In this document: positions 43,793 to 53,297 of the stretch, in pieces
Position numbering within the stretch: position 1 is the stretch's first letter
How the letters are laid out: each line of letters starts with the position of its first letter
Source: DASWID01 sp049682815
GTDB lineage: Bacteria > Desulfobacterota_D > UBA1144 > Nemesobacterales > CSP1-2
Assembly (NCBI GenBank): GCA_049682815.1
Contig: JBAUII010000011.1
Coordinates: 1 to 64,000 of the forward strand
DNA: 64,000 nt
Direction of reading: 5' to 3'
Notes under the pieces: generated by a model
What the model saw: the letters and a program-made list of their open reading frames with translations, nothing else
Told to the model about the DNA's origin: nothing
Databases searched by the model: none
Position numbers and translations under genes: made by a program

Positions 43793-44248
43793 TTATTTTT
43801 TTGATTTTATATGATACCTTTTATCGCCGAGCTCGAGATAATACTTTCCGCTTTCTTCCTTCAGGCATTTGGTGAGTTCGTAATATGCGGGTCTATTAAA
43901 TCTCGCATCAAATGCCCCGCCTTTCACCTTCGTGTAAGGTACGTTCTCTTTATTTAACATTAGGGTCCTGAAATCAAGCTTTTGCTCGGTCTCGTCATTC
44001 AGGATCAAGTAGATACCGTCTTCGCGTTTATCTATCATTTTTACAACAAATGGCGTATCTTCTACCTGAGCGTAAACCTTTCCTCGCCCCTCGTCTATAT
44101 AGTATCTGCCTTCTTCGTCACGTCTCAGCAGCCTATTGTTGTAAAGGTATGTCCATCTGTGGACGACAGGAATCCCGTCCTGGAACCAGTTGCCATTTTT
44201 ATCTATGAAAATTCTCGGAACCGCTTTTTCTGCGTTTTGATTCGACAT
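43793..44248 (-). CDS. DUF1285-family protein
   Basis: 151 residues. The N-terminal block PRIFIDKNGNWFQDGIPVVH, then LLRRDEEGRYYID, VEDTPFVVKMID and the C-terminal AFDARFNRPAYYELTK are the DUF1285 pattern. The family has a two-domain beta-rich fold and no established function; it is probably cytoplasmic, as there is no signal peptide. It is transcribed alone, or with the yjbQ-type gene 186 bases upstream. Confidence 0.8.
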   Translation of the reverse strand: MSNQNAEKAVPRIFIDKNGNWFQDGIPVVHRWTYLYNNRLLRRDEEGRYYIDEGRGKVYAQVEDTPFVVKMIDKREDGIYLILNDETEQKLDFRTLMLNKENVPYTKVKGGAFDARFNRPAYYELTKCLKEESGKYYLELGDKRYHIKSKK

Positions 44249-44348
44249 TTGCCAGATAATGTTAGAGTCAATTATTGTATCATGAGCGAACTGATTATAT
44301 GGCTAAAAGATAATGTCATATAAAATGGTTTGGTAGTATCACCAAATC

Positions 44349-44395
44349 TGTCATTTCGAATGGATATGAGAAATCTTTCCTTTAAGGTTTCTTAC
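44349..44395. repeat. Intergenic palindromic repeat (TGTCATTTCGAA...GAGAAATCTTT...)
   Basis: A TGTCATTTCGAATGGATATG segment is followed by a hairpin, AGAAATCTT/AAGGTTTCT, nine pairs including one T-G wobble and a six-base loop. The same layout (GTCATTTCGA..GAA..GAGAAATCTTTC) is a common dispersed repeat in environmental genomes. A T-run follows on the plus strand, but no plus-strand gene ends here. Confidence 0.5.
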
Positions 44396-44433
44396 TTTTT
44401 TCAAAACTGATTTTAAGGAAAACATAGATATGA

Positions 44434-44847
44434 TCACTCGCCCAAAACCTTAACTACAACCCTCTTCCTCCTCTGCCCATCGAATTCAGCATAGAAGACT
44501 CTCTGCCATGGACCAAGGTCAAGATCGCCTTTTGTGATCGGTACAATTACCTGATGGTGTATTATAAGATTCTTCAGGTGGGCATCACCATTATCCTCTC
44601 CTGTCTGATGGTGGTTATAATCCTTCCTATAGGGGGCAAGCTTTTCAAGCCATTCCCATATGTCTTCAAGTAGACCTTCCTCAAGATCGTTGACGTAAAC
44701 TGCTGCGGTTATGTGCATGGCCGAGACAAGTACGAATCCCTCATCGACTGAGCTTTTTTTAACAATACCCCTTACGGTATCTGTAATGTGAATTATCTCT
44801 CTTCTCTTCTTTGTATTGAACCAAAGATATTCTGTATGACTCTTCAT
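44434..44847 (-). CDS. yjbQ: YjbQ/UPF0047 family protein
   Basis: 137 residues, a full single domain. ITDTVRGIVKKSSVDEGFVLV, AMHITAAVYVNDLEEGLLEDI, NHHQTGEDNGDAHLKN and GPWQRVFYAEFDGQRRKRVVV are the conserved blocks, including the His and Asp residues of the proposed active site. E. coli YjbQ can show weak thiamine-phosphate-synthase activity, but the true role is unclear. A thiamine-binding-like protein is encoded just upstream on the opposite strand. Confidence 0.9.
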   Translation of the reverse strand: MKSHTEYLWFNTKKRREIIHITDTVRGIVKKSSVDEGFVLVSAMHITAAVYVNDLEEGLLEDIWEWLEKLAPYRKDYNHHQTGEDNGDAHLKNLIIHHQVIVPITKGDLDLGPWQRVFYAEFDGQRRKRVVVKVLGE

Positions 44848-44942
44848 AGCATTTCCTCCATTTCGGTATTTATAACGATGAGTCTAACCTAAAAATTGGG
44901 TTATGATCACCCTCGTCTTTAATCCACGCGGGTTATCAAAGA

Positions 44943-45011
44943 TAGCGGAGGTCTTTAGACCTCCACGTTATTTTCATTATCTTCTTTTTGGCGACCTGAA
45001 GGTCGCCGCTA
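44943..45011. repeat. Compound double-hairpin repeat bounded by TAGCGG/CCGCTA
   Basis: Two hairpins lie side by side: GGAGGTC-TTTA-GACCTCC at 44947-44964 and GGCGACCTGAAGGTCGCC at 44990-45007. The outer ends TAGCGG (44943-44948) and CCGCTA (45006-45011) are also complementary, so the whole 69 bases can fold as a clover-like structure. The element lies in a divergent intergenic region. This resembles REP/BIME-type elements spread by RAYT transposases; no such transposase is in the window. Confidence 0.6.
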
Positions 45012-45088
45012 CATTTATGAGGATTCCAAAACAAGAAATATGCTGTATGCTCTAAATTATTATATGAAGATTTGATGGAGGAATGACC

Positions 45089-45388
45089 ATGATTGTTGAG
45101 CTAAGTGTAATTCCCATTGGTGTAGGGACATCGCTATCAAAATACATAGCAGAGGTTATGAACGTAATACAGGGTAGTGGTCTTAAGTATGAATCGCACT
45201 CAATGGGTACTAACATCGAGTGTGAGTTGGGGGATTTGTTTCCGTTGATAAAATCTTGCCACGACAGGCTTTATGAAAAGGGGGTTGAAAGAATTAGTAC
45301 AGCGCTCAGAATCAGCGACAGGATTGACAAACCTTATACAATGTCCGGGAAGATGAAAAGCCTTGAGAAACAATTAACGAATGATTAA
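45089..45388 (+). CDS. MTH1187/YkoF-type thiamine-binding-like protein
   Basis: 99 residues from ATG 45089, chosen over ATG 45083 because GGAGG at 45077-45081 is then seven bases away rather than one. MIVELSVIPIGVGTSLSKYI, LKYESHSMGTNIECEL and GVERISTALRISDRID are the hallmarks of this small ferredoxin-like fold. Relatives bind thiamine or its pyrimidine part. No thiamine transporter is encoded nearby. Confidence 0.88.
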   Translation: MIVELSVIPIGVGTSLSKYIAEVMNVIQGSGLKYESHSMGTNIECELGDLFPLIKSCHDRLYEKGVERISTALRISDRIDKPYTMSGKMKSLEKQLTND

Positions 45389-45456
45389 TTGACCACACAG
45401 CTCCGAATTTATTATTGTTGAAAAATTTAATTTTTGGGGTTAAACCTTCCTATATC

Positions 45457-46554
45457 ATGGAGGAATGGAAGTACTGGTTAGGTCTCAGTTTTGTGCCTGG
45501 TGTGGGCGATGTTGGGTATAAAAGTCTAATTTCTAGGTTCCAGAATCCCAAAGCCGTTTTTGAAGCCAGTGCGAAAGAGCTGGATCAGGTAGAAGGGATC
45601 GGCGGAAAGACAGCAGAGGCGATCAAGAATTTCTCAGACTGGGAAAGTGTCAATTCCGCGATCGAGAACTTACGGAGGCTCGGCTTTAAGCTGGTCTCCA
45701 TTACTGACAAAGACTATCCGAAAAATCTTTCCAAGATTTATTATCCTCCGTCGATTCTTTATTTTCACGGTGAGATCTTCCCAAGCGACGAGCTTGCACT
45801 TGCTGTGGTTGGTACGCGAGCGGCTGATAGGTATGGAAGGGTTGTAACGGAGACGTTATCCTCTGAGCTGGCATCGATGGGAATCACCATAGTGAGCGGT
45901 ATGGCGCGAGGGATTGATTCTGTCGCCCACGCAGCGGCATTAAAATCCGGAGGAAGGACCATAGCAGTCCTTGGGTCTGGCTTAGACGTGATATACCCGC
46001 CTGAAAATAAAAATCTCTATAATCAGATTTCAGAAAATGGGGCAGTAATATCGGAGTTCCCACTTGGGTCGGAGCCGGATGCGGTAAATTTCCCTAAGAG
46101 GAATCGGATTATAAGCGGCCTTTCATTAGGAGTTCTGGTGATTCAGGCCTCCGAGAGAAGCGGATCCCTCATCACGGCTTCGTTTGCGCTCGAACAAAAC
46201 AGGGAAGTTTTTGCCGTGCCCGGTAATGTAGCATCAAAACTCAGTCGTGGAACGAATGCGCTAATAAAGAAGGGTGCAAAACTGGTCGATTCAATTGAGG
46301 ACATCTTGGGTGAGGTAGACTCATTCAGGCGGCTTAAACCAATAGAATCGCCTGTTGATATTAGTAGTATACTAGAAAGACTCAATGGAGATGGGAAAAG
46401 AATCTTTTCCACAATCACGAACGAACCTATTCATATAGACGATATTATCACGCAATCAGGCTTTGAGCCTCACAGGGTCTTATCCACTCTTCTCTCGCTG
46501 GAGCTCGAAGGTTTCATTACACAACTTCCTGGTAAAATGTTTCAGCTAAGATAA
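45457..46554 (+). CDS. dprA: DNA processing protein DprA
   Basis: 365 residues from ATG 45457, which gives the usual MEEWKYWLGLSFVPGVG start; a TTG at 45415 would add 14 residues. An N-terminal helix-hairpin-helix/SAM-like region is followed by the Rossmann core: VVGTRAADRYGR, IVSGMARGIDSVAHAAAL, VLGSGLDVIYPPEN, FPKRNRIISGLS and SGSLITASFALEQ. A winged-helix domain closes the protein (about 310-365). DprA loads RecA on incoming single-stranded DNA in transformation; no other competence genes are visible. Confidence 0.94.
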   Translation: MEEWKYWLGLSFVPGVGDVGYKSLISRFQNPKAVFEASAKELDQVEGIGGKTAEAIKNFSDWESVNSAIENLRRLGFKLVSITDKDYPKNLSKIYYPPSILYFHGEIFPSDELALAVVGTRAADRYGRVVTETLSSELASMGITIVSGMARGIDSVAHAAALKSGGRTIAVLGSGLDVIYPPENKNLYNQISENGAVISEFPLGSEPDAVNFPKRNRIISGLSLGVLVIQASERSGSLITASFALEQNREVFAVPGNVASKLSRGTNALIKKGAKLVDSIEDILGEVDSFRRLKPIESPVDISSILERLNGDGKRIFSTITNEPIHIDDIITQSGFEPHRVLSTLLSLELEGFITQLPGKMFQLR

Positions 46555-46700
46555 GTCCTAAATTTACAGAATGATTCTCTGCTTCACATAACATAAGGTG
46601 TCTGATATCGATGCGGCTTCTCGTTTATTTTTTTTCGAAAATTCTTTATGTTTATTGAATTTGTGATATCCTAAAGTGACTTTGGGAACGGAGCGATAAG

Positions 46701-48092
46701 ATGAAAATAGGTATTGTTGGTACCGGGTATGTTGGTATTGTTACAGGGGCATGCCTAGCATCTAGTGGAAACAACGTGACCTGTGTCGATATTGATGAGC
46801 GCAAGATAAAGGCCTTGAAAAAGGGGGTAGTTCCATTTTACGAGCCGGGCCTTTCGGAACTCGTGCGGTCAAACTTTAAGGAGGGGCGACTACATTTTAC
46901 GACGGACATTTCCGACGCGGTGAAAAAGTCGTTTATTGTGTTTGTGGCTGTTGGTACACCTCCCAATGGCGATGGTTCGGCGGATACCGGGATGGTATTT
47001 AAGGTGGCAAGATCGATCGCCGAATGCCTTGACGATTATAAAATAATCGTAACAAAGAGTACTGTACCTGTTGGAACAACCGAGATGGTTCGTGAAATAA
47101 TCAGGGGGAATAGCGATTATGAGTTCGATGTGGCCTCGAATCCCGAGTTTCTTAAAGAGGGGGCCGCTGTCGAGGACTTTATGAAACCGGACAGAGTGGT
47201 GATCGGCGTCGATAAGCCTTCTGTTGGGGGAATCTTGAAAGAGCTCTATTCACCTTTTATGCGGTCAGGTGACAGGGCTATGGTTGTATCCATAAGGTCA
47301 GCCGAACTTGCAAAGTATACGGCGAATGCAATGTTAGCTACGAGAATTTCCTTTATGAATGAAATCGCAAATCTCTGTGAGCTCGTCGGTGCCGACGTTT
47401 CGGAGATTAGACAAATCATAGGTAGCGATCACAGAATAGGGCGCCATTTTTTATTTCCCGGAATTGGGTATGGAGGCTCGTGCTTTCCTAAGGACGTAAA
47501 GGCGATTATCAAGACAGCTGGAGAATTGAATTTTGAACTAAGGATTTGTAAGGCAACGGATCAGGTTAACACACGGCAGAGAGAGCTTTTCTGGCAGAAA
47601 ATCGAACGGGTTTTCGGGGGAAGGTTAAAGGGTAAAAAGATCGCTGTATGGGGTCTCTCGTTCAAGCCCAAGACGGACGACATAAGGGAGGCTCCTTCTT
47701 TATACGTAATTGATAAGTTATTGTCGGCTGGGGTTGAGGTAACGGTTCATGACCCGGTTGCGATGGATAGGGCAAGGGAAATTTACGGTAAAAAGATTAA
47801 ATACGCACGGTCTAACTATGATGCTTGCGTAAATAAAGACGCGCTGGTAATTAATACAGAATGGAACGAGTATCACCAGCCTGACTTCGGCAAAATGAAG
47901 AAAATGATGAGATCCCCGATCATAGTGGATGGCAGGAATTTATATAATCCTAAGATTCTTAGGGATCTTGGGTTCATCTATATTGGAGTAGGTATCAATA
48001 ATCTTGAGAATATCGGCGAGATCGATGATGAGAGCAGCCTGGCTGATCTTGTAAAGAAAAAGCCGGGTGTTAAAGCACGACAAAGGATTTAA
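46701..48092 (+). CDS. UDP-glucose 6-dehydrogenase family protein
   Basis: 463 residues. The NAD-binding start is MKIGIVGTGYVGIVTGACLA. AVGTPPNGDGSADTG and STVPVGTTEMVREI follow, then NPEFLKEGAAVEDFMKPDRVVIG. The catalytic nucleophile is Cys261 in GIGYGGSCFPKDVKA, and WGLSFKPKTDDIREAPS opens the third domain. It makes UDP-glucuronate, a precursor for surface polysaccharides, which agrees with the glycan genes at 21-35 kb and the GT2 at 53 kb. A UDP-ManNAc dehydrogenase role is less likely but cannot be excluded. Confidence 0.93.
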   Translation: MKIGIVGTGYVGIVTGACLASSGNNVTCVDIDERKIKALKKGVVPFYEPGLSELVRSNFKEGRLHFTTDISDAVKKSFIVFVAVGTPPNGDGSADTGMVFKVARSIAECLDDYKIIVTKSTVPVGTTEMVREIIRGNSDYEFDVASNPEFLKEGAAVEDFMKPDRVVIGVDKPSVGGILKELYSPFMRSGDRAMVVSIRSAELAKYTANAMLATRISFMNEIANLCELVGADVSEIRQIIGSDHRIGRHFLFPGIGYGGSCFPKDVKAIIKTAGELNFELRICKATDQVNTRQRELFWQKIERVFGGRLKGKKIAVWGLSFKPKTDDIREAPSLYVIDKLLSAGVEVTVHDPVAMDRAREIYGKKIKYARSNYDACVNKDALVINTEWNEYHQPDFGKMKKMMRSPIIVDGRNLYNPKILRDLGFIYIGVGINNLENIGEIDDESSLADLVKKKPGVKARQRI

Positions 48093-48110
48093 TACCTAGT
48101 ATTTTTAAAT

Positions 48111-48258
48111 AGATATCGGGAGATTACGGGATACATTTGAAATAGAAGAAATCAATAAGTCTTTGAGATATCTTTCAAAGTCTCAGTAAGATACCTAAAC
48201 TGATTTATCAGATATGGTATATAACTTCCCTAGATAATTCGATATTCCGTAATCTCTG
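48111..48258. repeat. 148-base element bounded by inverted repeats
   Basis: GAGATTACGGGATA (48120-48133) is inverted as TATTCCGTAATCTC (48243-48256) with a single mismatch. Between them is a further hairpin, CTTTGA...TCAAAG (about 48162-48181). The element has no coding capacity. The layout suggests a small non-autonomous mobile element or a large structured 3' region behind the UDP-glucose dehydrogenase gene. The remaining gap to topA holds nothing else recognisable. Confidence 0.4.
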
Positions 48259-48458
48259 ATTTTCTTGAACTCAGTTAGCCACCTGTGATCCATCCCTGAG
48301 CAAAAGACCAGTGTCGTTTAATTTCCGGAATGGAAACTCTCAGCGTATTGCAAAAGGGTATATTATCAGGTAGAAGGTTCTACATTTTAAGAATAGGATT
48401 GAATCTTAGGCTTTAGTGATTAATCTAACAGTTAAAAGGAACAGAGAAAGGGGGTTTA

Positions 48459-50564
48459 ATGTCTAAGTCACTTATCATAGTTGAGTCTCCATCCAAGGCG
48501 AAGACCATAAAAAAGTATCTGGGAAATGATTACAGCGTGGAGGCTTCCTCAGGTCATCTGATCGATCTTCCAGCCAGCAAACTCGGTGTAGATATAGATA
48601 AGGATTTTAAGCCAAACTACGTTGTAATAAAGGGAAAGAATAAATTTCTCTCTCAGCTTGCTAAGGCTGCAGAAAATGCTGATAGGGTATATCTTGCCTC
48701 GGATCCGGACAGAGAGGGGGAAGCAATAGCTTGGCATATTGTGAACAGGCTCAAACTGAAAGACAGGGCGTACAGGGTGCTCATATATGAAATTACTCAA
48801 AAGGGCATACTCGATTCCTTAGAACATCCAACGAACCTGAGCCAGGATAGGTTTGAGGCCCAGCAGGCGAGGCGAATACTGGACCGGCTCGTAGGATATC
48901 AGGTAAGCCCAATCCTTTGGAGGAAGGTCAAGAGGGGTCTGAGTGCCGGGAGGGTGCAGAGTGTTGCACTCAGGATGATTGTTGAGCGAGAAAGGGATAT
49001 AGAGAGCTTTAAGGCAGAGGAGTACTGGACGGTTGAATCCAATTTGCAGAAATTGATAGATGGGCATAACGGGTCATTTCAAGCAATCCTTCATAATTAT
49101 AATGGCAAAAAGATAAAGATCGGTAATGAAGAAGAGGCTAAGAGGATTGTAGATGCAATTAAGGGTGAGAGGTTTACGGTCTCTTCTGTCGACAGAAAAG
49201 AGAGGATCAGGAAAACACTCCCGCCATTCATCACAAGCACATTACAGCAAGAGGCTTCGAGAAAACTCAGGTTCCCTGTGAAAAAAACGATGTCGGTTGC
49301 TCAAAAGCTATACGAGGGCCTAGAACTAGGAGACGAAGGGCCGATGGGTCTAGTAACGTATATGAGAACAGACTCTGTCAGGATATCTGAACACGCTATC
49401 GGGGAGGCAAGGTCATACATTAAGAATACATATGGTGGTGAGTACCTTCCCAAGAACCCTAATGTGTTTAAGGTAAAAAAATCTGCTCAAGATGCCCACG
49501 AGGCCATTAGGCCGACCGCGGTGATCAAGACCCCCGACTCGATAAAATCCTTTTTAACTGAGGACCAGTTTCAGCTTTATAAGCTCATTTGGAATAGATT
49601 TATCGCGTCGCAAATGAATCCGGCAATTTATGACCAGACAACGGTTGATATAAATGCCGGAAGGGGCGTCTTTCGCGCAACCGGTTCAATCATTAAATTT
49701 CCAGGTTTCAGTGCCGTGTACAGGGAGGGAAAGGAAGAGGAGGAAGAGGCGAAAGACTCTGAAGAAGATAAGAAGCTTCCTGAATTAGCCGTTGGTGAAG
49801 AGCTAAGGGTATTAGAACTCGAGGGGAAACAACACTTCACACAACCTCCGCCTAGGTACACTGAAAGCTCGCTGGTAAAGGAACTTGAGGAAAAAGGGAT
49901 AGGTCGTCCCTCCACCTATGCGGCAATACTCTCCACAATCCAGGAAAGGGAGTATGTGCTCAAGGAGAAGACCAAATTAAAACCGACTGCCCTGGGCCGT
50001 TCGGTAAATGATCTTCTTATAGATGGTTTTCCTGAAATCATGGACATTAAATTTACAGCAGAAATGGAGGAAAAACTCGACGAGGTGGAAGAAGGTAAAG
50101 CATACTGGGTTGATATCCTGAAGGGATTTTACAGCGGGTTCTCTTCGAGGCTCGATAACGCCGAAAGGTCGATGAGAAGCTTGAGAAAAGAGGGGATACC
50201 AACGGATATAGATTGCTCACAATGCGGAGCAAAGATGTTGATTAAATGGGGCAAAAGAGGGGAGTTCCTGTCGTGTTCCAGGTATCCGGAATGCAAGAAT
50301 GCGAAGAAGTTTGTTTACGGTAGCGATGGGGAGATTAAGATAATACAAAAAGCGGAGCCTGAGGTGATGCATGATATCGTTTGCGACCTGTGTGGTAAAC
50401 CTATGGCGGTGAGAACCAGCAGGTATGGAAAGTTTTTGGGCTGTACGGGCTATCCCGATTGTAAGAACGTAAAAAAAATGGACGACGTAAATAAGGATAT
50501 TATCGATGGTGGAAAGAGTCATAAAGAAGGAGACACAGGTCAGCTAAAAAGGAAGATTATTTAA
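48459..50564 (+). CDS. topA: DNA topoisomerase I
   Basis: 701 residues, full length. The Toprim domain begins SLIIVESPSKAKTIKKYLG and has SDPDREGEAIAWH. The catalytic Tyr is Tyr301 in LVTYMRTDSVRIS. The core ends with PPRYTESSLVKELEEKGIGRPSTYA. Two C-terminal four-cysteine zinc ribbons are visible: CSQCGAKM...CSRYPECKN (about 587-611) and CDLCGKPM...CTGYPDCKN (about 645-669). AAAGGGGG precedes the ATG. It relaxes negative supercoils. Confidence 0.96.
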   Translation: MSKSLIIVESPSKAKTIKKYLGNDYSVEASSGHLIDLPASKLGVDIDKDFKPNYVVIKGKNKFLSQLAKAAENADRVYLASDPDREGEAIAWHIVNRLKLKDRAYRVLIYEITQKGILDSLEHPTNLSQDRFEAQQARRILDRLVGYQVSPILWRKVKRGLSAGRVQSVALRMIVERERDIESFKAEEYWTVESNLQKLIDGHNGSFQAILHNYNGKKIKIGNEEEAKRIVDAIKGERFTVSSVDRKERIRKTLPPFITSTLQQEASRKLRFPVKKTMSVAQKLYEGLELGDEGPMGLVTYMRTDSVRISEHAIGEARSYIKNTYGGEYLPKNPNVFKVKKSAQDAHEAIRPTAVIKTPDSIKSFLTEDQFQLYKLIWNRFIASQMNPAIYDQTTVDINAGRGVFRATGSIIKFPGFSAVYREGKEEEEEAKDSEEDKKLPELAVGEELRVLELEGKQHFTQPPPRYTESSLVKELEEKGIGRPSTYAAILSTIQEREYVLKEKTKLKPTALGRSVNDLLIDGFPEIMDIKFTAEMEEKLDEVEEGKAYWVDILKGFYSGFSSRLDNAERSMRSLRKEGIPTDIDCSQCGAKMLIKWGKRGEFLSCSRYPECKNAKKFVYGSDGEIKIIQKAEPEVMHDIVCDLCGKPMAVRTSRYGKFLGCTGYPDCKNVKKMDDVNKDIIDGGKSHKEGDTGQLKRKII

Positions 50565-50572
50565 AAGAGAAT

Positions 50573-50612
50573 AGAGTCCTATCGAATATTGAAGCATTAT
50601 TGGTAGGACTCT
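50573..50612. terminator. Hairpin behind topA
   Basis: AGAGTCCTA (50573-50581) and TAGGACTCT (50604-50612) are perfect 9-base inverted repeats with a 22-base loop, 9 bases after the topA stop. No T-run follows, so it is either a weak or Rho-assisted end or an mRNA-stabilising structure. A second inverted repeat, CCAGAC/GTCTGG, at about 50719-50747 lies before recG. Confidence 0.35.
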
Positions 50613-50798
50613 TCGGCAGCATCTGTGCTTTATTGTGCGCTTTCTAATGATAATTATACAAACCTCACTTATTGATCTAATTGAATTAAACGTTCATTTC
50701 GTCCCTTGCTGAGGAGGAACCAGACTTAACGTTAGTCTTCCGGTCTGGAATACCCCACACTTGAAAAGATCGAACAACTCCCAGTAAAATCTTTAACT

Positions 50799-53279
50799 GT
50801 GACTGAAGGTCTACACAAAATTTTGGGGTCCCTTGAAAAGCCCCTCAGGTTTGCATCTAGGACAAAATTTCAAAATATCCACAAAGTGAAGGATCTGGAC
50901 AAGGTGGTAGAAGACATAACTCTCAGAGCACTATTGCTAGACCTGAGCGAAAAAGAGGTTGCGATGCTTAAGTCTTTAAGGGAGTCATTCAGCGCCTATA
51001 GTAGATTACAGCTTGACGGTAAGAAAAAATTAATAATGGACTCACTCGGTTTAATAACTGAATTGAAGGGCTTTGACGACAATCCTGTTTATGAGACCTT
51101 GGCAACTCGAGAAACCAATAGTCCGACAACCGATAAAATGGATATATCGCAAATCTCGATTCAATATGTGAAGGGGGTCGGGCCCAGGATAGCTGAGGCA
51201 CTTTCAAGGAAGGGTATAAAGACAGTTGAAGATGCACTTAATTACTTTCCGCGCAAATATGAAGATAGGAGAAACATTAAGAGAATATTTACACTAAAGC
51301 CTAATACGCGACAGACTGTAATGGGTAAAATAGTTCTCAGCGGAGTGGTGAGATCGAGGTCGAGGGGGATTTATCAGGTTATTGTTTCGGATGGAACAGG
51401 GACGCTCGCTCTTTCGTGGTATCAATACAATCCTAAATATCTCAAGGCAACATATAAGAAGGGCTATACGGTAATATTGAGCGGCGATGTAATTCTAAAT
51501 CGCTACAACAATACGCTTCAGATTATCCATCCAAGTCCTGACGATGTAGAAGTTTTTGAGGACATCGAAGGTATCGAAAAAGACATGCTCAATTTCAATA
51601 GGATCGTTCCAATTTATCCATTGACCGAGGGTATAAAACAGAGACGTATCAGGAAGATAGAGAGCCTTGTATTGGATAATTACGCTAAAAGGCTCTTCGA
51701 TTATGTTCCGTACGAAGTAAGGAAAAGAAATCATCTAATAGGTATCGATCAAGCAATCTCAAGGGTTCACTTCCCGAGCAATTCGGACAACCCTGTAGAT
51801 TTCTCGGATACAAGTTCTATATATAATTCTCTCCCTCACAGGACGGTTTCGTTCAATGAATTTTTCCTCCTGGAGGTAGGGCTTGCCCTTAAAAAACGAG
51901 ACGTTTCGAAGATGCCCGGGATATCATTTAATCCCACGGGAGAGCTTACTAAAAAGCTGCTTTCAAGGCTCCCATTCAAGCTTACCTCGGCTCAATCACG
52001 TGTCCTTTCCGAGCTAGAGACCGATATGAGAGCGGATCGCCCCATGAACAGGCTTCTCCAGGGGGACGTGGGGAGCGGGAAAACCGTCGTGGCACTGTTG
52101 TCCATGTTAAGAGCCGTCGAGAGTGGCTACCAGGCTGCTCTTATGGCGCCTACAGAAATCCTCGCTGAACAGCATTTAAGATCTGTCCTCAAATATGTTG
52201 ATGGATTTGGTATTAGGGTCGTGCTCTTGAAGAGTGCTCAAAGTAGAAGCGAGAAAGAGTCCAATTATGATGCAATCAGTTCTGGAGATGCAAAGATAGT
52301 TATTGGAACACATGCGTTGCTTCAGGGGAAGGTTGAATTCAGGGACCTTGGCTTTGTGGTGATAGACGAGCAGCACAGGTTTGGAGTGATTCAGAGAGCC
52401 CTGCTGAGGACTAAGGGTAAAAACCCCGACGTTCTTGTTATGACTGCTACACCTATTCCAAGGACCCTTGCTATGACCGTATATGGAGATCTCGATGTCT
52501 CCATTCTCGATGAAATGCCCCCTCATCAACAATCGATAAAGACCTTCGTCTTCTTTGAGGAAAAAGGCGCGCGAGATAAAGCATATGACTTTGTCAGGCA
52601 GGAGGTGGTTAAGGGGAGACAGGCATATATTGTCTATCCTTTGATTGAGGAGTCTGAAAGCCCTGACCATAGGGATTTGAGGTTCGCGACTAAAATGTTT
52701 GATGAGCTGAAGCAGGATGTATTCCCTGAATTTCGACTTGATCTACTTCATGGGAGGATGAAGACCGAAGATAAAAATGAGGTTATGAATAAATTTATTT
52801 CACATCAAATAGATATCCTTGTTGCGACAACCGTGGTAGAGGTTGGGGTAGATGTTCCGAATGCGACGGTTGTGGTAATCGAAAATTCTGAGAGGTACGG
52901 TCTCTCGCAACTCCATCAATTAAGGGGTCGGGTTGGAAGAGGGGAACATGAGTCTATATGCATCTTAATATCCGCTGCAAAGCGATCGGTTGATGCTCAC
53001 AAGAGGCTCGCTATTTTGAAGAATACTTCTGATGGTTTTAAAATTGCAGAAGCGGATCTTATGATTCGGGGTCCAGGCGAATTCATTGGAACCAGACAAT
53101 CCGGTCTACCGGAGTTCAGGTTTGCGAACTTGTTGAGAGACGCCAGAATACTTGGTGAGGCTAGAAATGAGGCTTTTAATATTATAAGAGAGGATCCCTC
53201 GCTTGCCAATTATCCTGGATTATATAAGGAGGTGCTCAAAAGATGGGGGGAGAGTCTGGAGCTTGCTGGTATTTCTTAG
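50799..53279 (+). CDS. recG: ATP-dependent DNA helicase RecG
   Basis: 826 residues from GTG 50799, longer than the common 680-700 because of an N-terminal extension of about 120 residues before the wedge domain (VKGVGPRIAEALSRKGIKTVEDAL). The OB-like wedge is at about 170-260. Helicase motifs: GDVGSGKTVVALL (Walker A, 421-433), DEQHRFG (Asp523 onward), TATPIPRTLAM, and TTVVEVGVDVPNATVVVIENSERYGLSQLHQLRGRVGR. It remodels stalled forks and Holliday junctions. The extension may be a species-group trait; similar ones exist in Aquifex and Thermotoga RecG. Confidence 0.95.
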   Translation: MTEGLHKILGSLEKPLRFASRTKFQNIHKVKDLDKVVEDITLRALLLDLSEKEVAMLKSLRESFSAYSRLQLDGKKKLIMDSLGLITELKGFDDNPVYETLATRETNSPTTDKMDISQISIQYVKGVGPRIAEALSRKGIKTVEDALNYFPRKYEDRRNIKRIFTLKPNTRQTVMGKIVLSGVVRSRSRGIYQVIVSDGTGTLALSWYQYNPKYLKATYKKGYTVILSGDVILNRYNNTLQIIHPSPDDVEVFEDIEGIEKDMLNFNRIVPIYPLTEGIKQRRIRKIESLVLDNYAKRLFDYVPYEVRKRNHLIGIDQAISRVHFPSNSDNPVDFSDTSSIYNSLPHRTVSFNEFFLLEVGLALKKRDVSKMPGISFNPTGELTKKLLSRLPFKLTSAQSRVLSELETDMRADRPMNRLLQGDVGSGKTVVALLSMLRAVESGYQAALMAPTEILAEQHLRSVLKYVDGFGIRVVLLKSAQSRSEKESNYDAISSGDAKIVIGTHALLQGKVEFRDLGFVVIDEQHRFGVIQRALLRTKGKNPDVLVMTATPIPRTLAMTVYGDLDVSILDEMPPHQQSIKTFVFFEEKGARDKAYDFVRQEVVKGRQAYIVYPLIEESESPDHRDLRFATKMFDELKQDVFPEFRLDLLHGRMKTEDKNEVMNKFISHQIDILVATTVVEVGVDVPNATVVVIENSERYGLSQLHQLRGRVGRGEHESICILISAAKRSVDAHKRLAILKNTSDGFKIAEADLMIRGPGEFIGTRQSGLPEFRFANLLRDARILGEARNEAFNIIREDPSLANYPGLYKEVLKRWGESLELAGIS

Positions 53280-53297
53280 AAATAGGATCTTGATAAA

